The notes under the pieces are model-generated. The model had not been told where the DNA came from and ran no database searches. It saw nothing but the letters and a program-made list of their open reading frames with translations. Both the position numbers and the translations under genes were made by a program. Below, piece after piece: positions 60,347-64,000 of a stretch of DNA of 64,000 nt. Origin of the DNA: Sphingomonas sp. SUN019 (GTDB lineage: Bacteria; Pseudomonadota; Alphaproteobacteria; Sphingomonadales; Sphingomonadaceae); contig NZ_CP096971.1 of NCBI RefSeq assembly GCF_024758705.1, positions 2,108,001-2,172,000 on the forward strand. The letters are read 5' to 3'. Within the stretch, counting starts at the first letter, position 1; each line of letters opens with the position of its first letter.

Positions 60347-60643
60347 ATGGGTAGCAGTCTCAAGAGCGCGAATTTTCTGATCGAAAGCCGTCTTCGTGAC
60401 GCGTCGCGCGGATGCGATCGGGCCTGCTACGACCTGGGCGTTGCCTATTCCACCGGCACCGGCGGCGTCGTTCTCGACCTGATCGAGGCGCACAAATGGT
60501 TCAACCTGGCGGCGGTCGCGGGCAATCAATGCGCGCAGGAAGCACGCGCCGACATCGCCGAGGACATGAGCGCGCGCGAGATCGCGACCGCGCAGCGCGC
60601 AGCGCGGGACATGCTGCAGGGGATGCAGCGCCGCGCGGCGTAA
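60347..60643 (+). CDS. Sel1-repeat small protein
   Basis: Cytosolic helical protein of 98 residues with one to two Sel1-like repeats (YDLGVAYSTGTGGVVLDLIEAHKWFNLAAVAG, about residues 24-55). Such repeats mediate protein contacts. The ATG at 60347 has TGGGGGA about 5 bases before it; in-frame ATGs upstream lack this. A CtrA-like site is upstream, which could place it under cell-cycle control. It converges with topA 20 bases away. The partner is unknown. Confidence 0.85.
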   Translation: MGSSLKSANFLIESRLRDASRGCDRACYDLGVAYSTGTGGVVLDLIEAHKWFNLAAVAGNQCAQEARADIAEDMSAREIATAQRAARDMLQGMQRRAA

Positions 60644-60662
60644 ACGCCGCGGGCGACTGCAT

Positions 60663-63209
60663 CTACTCCGCCGCCGCTTTCTTGGGCGCGGCCTTCTTTG
60701 CCGCTGGTTTCTTGGCTGCCTTCTTCGGTGCGGCCTTTTTCTTCTTGGGTGCGGGCGCTGCCGCCGCGCGGGCGTCGATCAACTGGGCGGCTTCTTCCAG
60801 CGTCAGGGCGTCGGGGGTGATCGTTTTCGGCAGCGTCGCGTTGGTCGTGCCGTCGGTGACGTAGGGGCCGTAGCGGCCCTCCATCAGCTTCAGTTCGAGT
60901 TCGGTGCGGGGATGCGCGCCCAATACCTTCAGCGGCTCACGCGCCGCGCCGCGCGCCGGGCGGCCGCCATTCGCGGCGGCCTCGGCCAGCTTCACCACCG
61001 CGGCGTTCATGCCGGTTTCGAACACGTCGGCGGTCGATTGCAGCCGCGCATATTTGCCCGCGTGCTTCAGGTACGGGCCGTAGCGGCCGATCGCGGCCTC
61101 GATCGGCTCGCCGCTTTCGGGATGCGTGCCGATGGTGCGCGGCAGGCTCAAGAGCTTCAGCGCCCATTCGAGGTCGAGGTCGCCCGGCAGATCCTTTGGA
61201 ATCGAGGCGCGCTTTGCTTCCTTGCCGTCGCCCAGCTGGATGTACGGGCCGAAGCGCCCTGATTTGCGTTCGATCGGCAGCCCGGTTTCGGGGTCGTTAC
61301 CGAGCGTTTCGGGGCCGGTGTCCTCGTCTCCCTCGCCGCCGGGTTGCGCGAAGCGGCGGGTGAATTTGCACTCCGGATAGTTCGAGCAGGCGATGAACGC
61401 GCCGAATTTGCCGCCACGCAGCGCCAGCTTGCCCTCTCCGCAATTGGGGCACAGCCGCGGATCGGACCCATCGGCCTTGTCGGGAAACAGATACGGCGCG
61501 AGGAAGACATCGAGCTCGGCGGTGATCGCGCTGGGTTGCTGCTCCATCACTTCGGATGTGCGCGGCTTGAAATCGCGCCAGAACGCCTCGAGCACGGCCT
61601 GCCACTGCGCGCGGCCGCCCGATACGTCGTCGAGTTCTTCCTCCAGTTCGGCGGTGTAATCGAAGGCGACGTATTTTTCGAAGAAGCGTTCGAGGAAGGC
61701 GGTGACCAGACGCCCTGATTCCTCGGCGAAGAAGCGGTTCTTCTCGACGCGGACGTAGGCGCGGTCCTTCAGCGTCTTGATGATCGACGCGTAGGTGGAG
61801 GGGCGGCCGATGCCGAGTTCCTCCATCCGCTTCACCAACGACGCTTCGGAAAAACGCGGCGGCGGCTGGGTGAAATGCTGCTCGGCGTCGACCGATTTCT
61901 TCGCGGGCGCGTCGCCTTCGCGCATCCGCGGCAGGCGGCGCGCGTCCTCATCCTGGCTGTCGTCGCTGCCCTCTTCGTAGAGCGCGAGATAGCCGGGGAA
62001 AAGCACGACCTGACCGGTCGCGCGCAGCACATGGCGGCCGGTGCCGTCGGCCATGTCGACCGTCGTGCGCTCCATCCGCGCCGATGCCATCTGCGAGGCG
62101 AGCGCACGTTTCCAGACGAGGTCGTAGAGGCGGGCGTGGTCGCCCGATCCCACCTTGTCGCGGCCAAAATCGGTCGGGCGGATCGCTTCGTGCGCTTCCT
62201 GCGCGTTCTTGGCCTTCGAGGTATAGACGCGCGGCTTGTCGGGCACGTAGCTGGCGTCATAGCGGTTCGCGACCGCGAGGCGCGCGGCGGAGATGGCGCT
62301 GTGGTCCATCTGCACGCCGTCGGTGCGCATATAGGTGATCGCGCCGTCTTCGTAGAGCTGCTGCGCGATCCGCATCGTGTGATCGGCCGAGAAGCCGAGT
62401 TTGCGTGCGGCCTCCTGTTGCAGGGTCGAGGTGGTGAAGGGCGGCGGGGGATTGCGGCCCGCAGGCTTGGTTTCGACCGACTGGACCGAGAAACGACCGT
62501 CCTCGACCGCCTTCTTGGCGGCGAGCGCATCGCCCTCCGCGCCGATCGAAAGGCGATCGATCTTCTTGCCGTCCCATTGGATAAGCCGCGCGACGAACGG
62601 CGTGCCGTCCTGCTCCATCGCGGCGGTGACCGACCAATATTCTTGCGCGCGGAAAGCCTCGATCTCGCGCTCACGCTCGACGATCAGGCGAAGCGATACC
62701 GACTGGACGCGGCCGGCCGATTTTGCGCCGGGCAGCTTGCGCCACAGGACAGGCGACAGCGTGAAGCCGACGAGATAGTCGAGCGCCCGGCGCGCGCGAT
62801 AGGCGTCGATCAGGTCGGTATCGAGTTCGCGCGGGCGGGCCATCGCCTCGGTCACGGCCTGTTTAGTGATCGCGTTGAAGGTGACGCGCTGAACGTCCTT
62901 GGGCAGCGCCTTGCGTTTGCGCAGCACCTCCTGGACGTGCCAGCTGATGGCCTCGCCTTCGCGGTCGGGGTCGGTCGCGAGGATCAGGCGGTCGGCGGTC
63001 TTCGACAGATCGGTGATGGCCTTGAGCTGTTTCGCCTTGTCGGCGTAATTTTCCCATTCCATCGCGAAGCCGTCGTCGGGGTTCACCGACCCGTCCTTCG
63101 GCGGCAGATCGCGGACATGGCCATAGCTCGCCAGGACGCGGTAATCCGAGCCGAGATACTTTTCGATGGTCTTCGCCTTGGCGGGCGATTCGACGATGAC
63201 TAATTGCAT
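60663..63209 (-). CDS. topA: DNA topoisomerase I
   Basis: Type IA topoisomerase of 848 residues that relaxes negative supercoils. The TOPRIM domain is at the N-terminus (VIVESPAKAKTIEKYLG, then ATDPDREGEAISWH near 78-91). The active-site Tyr293 is in ITYMRTDG. A four-cysteine zinc ribbon (CPNCGEGK..CSNYPEC) lies near 590-615, followed by three topo-C-like repeats (SGRFGPYIQLG, IGRYGPYLKH, EGRYGPYVTDG). The last 25 residues are a Lys/Ala/Pro tail, common in alphaproteobacteria. Complete. Confidence 0.97.
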   Translation of the reverse strand: MQLVIVESPAKAKTIEKYLGSDYRVLASYGHVRDLPPKDGSVNPDDGFAMEWENYADKAKQLKAITDLSKTADRLILATDPDREGEAISWHVQEVLRKRKALPKDVQRVTFNAITKQAVTEAMARPRELDTDLIDAYRARRALDYLVGFTLSPVLWRKLPGAKSAGRVQSVSLRLIVEREREIEAFRAQEYWSVTAAMEQDGTPFVARLIQWDGKKIDRLSIGAEGDALAAKKAVEDGRFSVQSVETKPAGRNPPPPFTTSTLQQEAARKLGFSADHTMRIAQQLYEDGAITYMRTDGVQMDHSAISAARLAVANRYDASYVPDKPRVYTSKAKNAQEAHEAIRPTDFGRDKVGSGDHARLYDLVWKRALASQMASARMERTTVDMADGTGRHVLRATGQVVLFPGYLALYEEGSDDSQDEDARRLPRMREGDAPAKKSVDAEQHFTQPPPRFSEASLVKRMEELGIGRPSTYASIIKTLKDRAYVRVEKNRFFAEESGRLVTAFLERFFEKYVAFDYTAELEEELDDVSGGRAQWQAVLEAFWRDFKPRTSEVMEQQPSAITAELDVFLAPYLFPDKADGSDPRLCPNCGEGKLALRGGKFGAFIACSNYPECKFTRRFAQPGGEGDEDTGPETLGNDPETGLPIERKSGRFGPYIQLGDGKEAKRASIPKDLPGDLDLEWALKLLSLPRTIGTHPESGEPIEAAIGRYGPYLKHAGKYARLQSTADVFETGMNAAVVKLAEAAANGGRPARGAAREPLKVLGAHPRTELELKLMEGRYGPYVTDGTTNATLPKTITPDALTLEEAAQLIDARAAAAPAPKKKKAAPKKAAKKPAAKKAAPKKAAAE

Positions 63210-63272
63210 TTCGACCCTGATATGGTGGCTCTCACGTATACGCGCGAGGGTGGCGAGCCGATGCCGGTGGCG

Positions 63273-63626
63273 TCAAGAGCGCGGCGTGGCAAGCCAGGCG
63301 AACAGGAATCCCGCGCCTAGCGCGAGGTCGATCATCCCTGCGCCGAAGGTCAGCGCGTCGACGCGGCCGGTCGCGAACAGGATCGCGCAGGGCACGCCGA
63401 AGACGAGTTTCTCGACCACCGCGACCGGCATCAGCGCGCGGTAACGGGCCGGATCGCCGCCGATCACCCAGAACGCCAGCTGGAACGCGGTGGCGGTGCC
63501 GATGAAGCCGTAGAAGTTGACCTCTCCGCCGACTGGCGCGGCGCGGAGATATTGCGGGAGCAGGGCGACGAGGCCGTAGATGGCGGCGGCGCGGAACCAG
63601 AGGGTGATCCAGCGGGGGGCGGTCAT
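63273..63626 (-). CDS. Small membrane protein of unknown function
   Basis: Protein of 117 residues with four hydrophobic segments (about 9-25, 38-55, 67-83, 94-112) and short charged loops. The opening MTAPRWITLWFRAAAIYGLVALLPQYL and the central VIGGDPARYRALMPVAVVEK match a family of short membrane proteins seen in alpha- and betaproteobacteria without a known role. It lies between dprA and topA on the same strand, where other genomes often have dprA directly before topA; a repeat separates it from dprA. Confidence 0.75.
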   Translation of the reverse strand: MTAPRWITLWFRAAAIYGLVALLPQYLRAAPVGGEVNFYGFIGTATAFQLAFWVIGGDPARYRALMPVAVVEKLVFGVPCAILFATGRVDALTFGAGMIDLALGAGFLFAWLATPRS

Positions 63627-63654
63627 TCGGATGTTCCTCGGTTGTCGAGTACCT

Positions 63655-63761
63655 CCCCGGCGGAGGCCGGGGCCCAGTCGCCGCGTCTTATGTGATTATG
63701 TGACGATGTTCATCGACTGCCAACTGAGGCCTGCCTAACTGGGCCCCGGCCTTCGCCGGGG
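63655..63761. repeat. Interspersed inverted repeat, family D
   Basis: CCCCGGCGGAGGCCGGGGCCCAG (63655-63677) and CTGGGCCCCGGCCTTCGCCGGGG (63739-63761) are inverted arms of 23 bases with 22 matching. Each arm is also a small hairpin. The 61-base centre is AT-richer and has no gene. It lies between the dprA end and the small membrane protein gene. Confidence 0.85.
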
Positions 63762-63787
63762 TGGGGCTTTCTTGGACCGTCACACGC

Positions 63788-64000
63788 TCACAACACGGCG
63801 CTCACCCGCCCGCCCGCATGGCGTTCCAGCCTGCCGCCCAACTCCAATTCCAGCAGCACCATATAGACGATCGACGGCGCGACGGCGGACTGGCGGATCA
63901 GTTCGTCGACCGCGACCGGGACCGGGCCGAGCAAATCGGTGATCGCGCCCCGCGCGGAATCGTCGGCGTCCTCGGGCGGGGCGTGAGTGAAGCCGTCGAC
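63788..64000 (-). CDS. dprA: DprA C-terminal winged-helix domain (rest outside window)
   Basis: The last 70 residues of a minus-strand gene that runs off the window end. The peptide has LLGPVPVAVDELIRQS and VYMVLLELELGGRLERHAGGRVS, which match the C-terminal winged-helix domain of DprA/Smf. DprA loads RecA on incoming single-stranded DNA in natural transformation. The gene order dprA then topA on the same strand supports the call. The Rossmann-fold core is not visible here. Confidence 0.85.
   Translation of the reverse strand, partial: VDGFTHAPPEDADDSARGAITDLLGPVPVAVDELIRQSAVAPSIVYMVLLELELGGRLERHAGGRVSAVL

Noticed and set aside
1-64000. CRISPR array, prophage or integrated element
   Set aside because: No regularly spaced repeats, no integrase, transposase or phage structural genes were seen. 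tRNA-Val has no adjacent integrase or duplicated 3' end.

Overview
The window reads as a high-GC alphaproteobacterial chromosome segment, most likely a sphingomonad (Sphingomonas or close relative). Pointers are the cell-cycle proteins CpdR, MipZ and TrcR (DUF1013), an HRXXN-type histidine kinase, a SapC family protein, the GH3/GH31 plus sugar:cation symporter locus, and several families of short inverted-repeat elements. The genus call is from gene content only; no search was run. No phage, integron, transposase or CRISPR array was seen.

Layout: 1-7042 carbohydrate use (5'-cut GH3 beta-glucosidase, GPH-type symporter, exported GH31 glucosidase) and a CPA2 antiporter. 7096-9481 PxpABC 5-oxoprolinase. 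9549-12151 a GST, then a metallophosphoesterase plus glycosyltransferase pair resembling the phosphate-starvation lipid-remodelling pair plcP-agt, with three 11-bp-spaced direct repeats upstream that look like PhoB half-sites. 12256-19348 TrcR, small metabolic enzymes, phosphomannomutase and a DEDDh exonuclease. 19407-22377 a tightly overlapped three-gene signalling operon (CHASE3 kinase, Rcp1-like regulator, receiver-HRXXN kinase). 22544-26185 cysQ-cysD-cysNC (sulfate activation and PAP removal). 26315-31273 formaldehyde dehydrogenase, a VOC protein, a TPR membrane protein and a P450. 31366-34151 arsR-arsC-acr3 and a quinone oxidoreductase. 34280-37008 a tandem amidohydrolase pair whose second member has lost its HxH metal site. 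38044-40906 ccmF-ccmG-ccmH. 40927-42849 divergent TetR regulator and flavin monooxygenase around a strong operator. 43157-48775 a surface-glycan operon (solenoid-glycosyltransferase fusion, NDP-sugar dehydrogenase, sulfotransferase-like protein). 48779-51064 a second GH3. 51202-52681 tRNA-Val, cpdR and N-formylglutamate amidohydrolase. 52680-52820 a candidate small RNA. 52882-58283 cytochrome b561, SapC, an FAD oxidase, a secreted protein, a 275-bp structured repeat, a DEAD-box helicase and DUF1289. 58280-64000 J-domain protein, MipZ, PanC, a Sel1-like protein, TopA, a membrane protein and the end of DprA.

The strongest unexplained signal is the minus-strand candidate sRNA at 52680-52787. It has a sigma70-like promoter, a C-rich hairpin loop, a CUCCUCCC anti-Shine-Dalgarno stretch and an intrinsic terminator. 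Each of its three stems contains one pair that is a mismatch on the plus strand but a G-U wobble on the minus strand. Other notable signals are the Pho-like boxes before the plcP-agt pair, perfect operator palindromes before the P450 and between the TetR/flavin monooxygenase genes, the co-occurrence of PAPS synthesis/PAP removal genes with a sulfotransferase-like gene in a glycan operon, a seven-codon upstream ORF carrying the ribosome binding site of the formaldehyde dehydrogenase gene, and a multi-hairpin repeat before the helicase.
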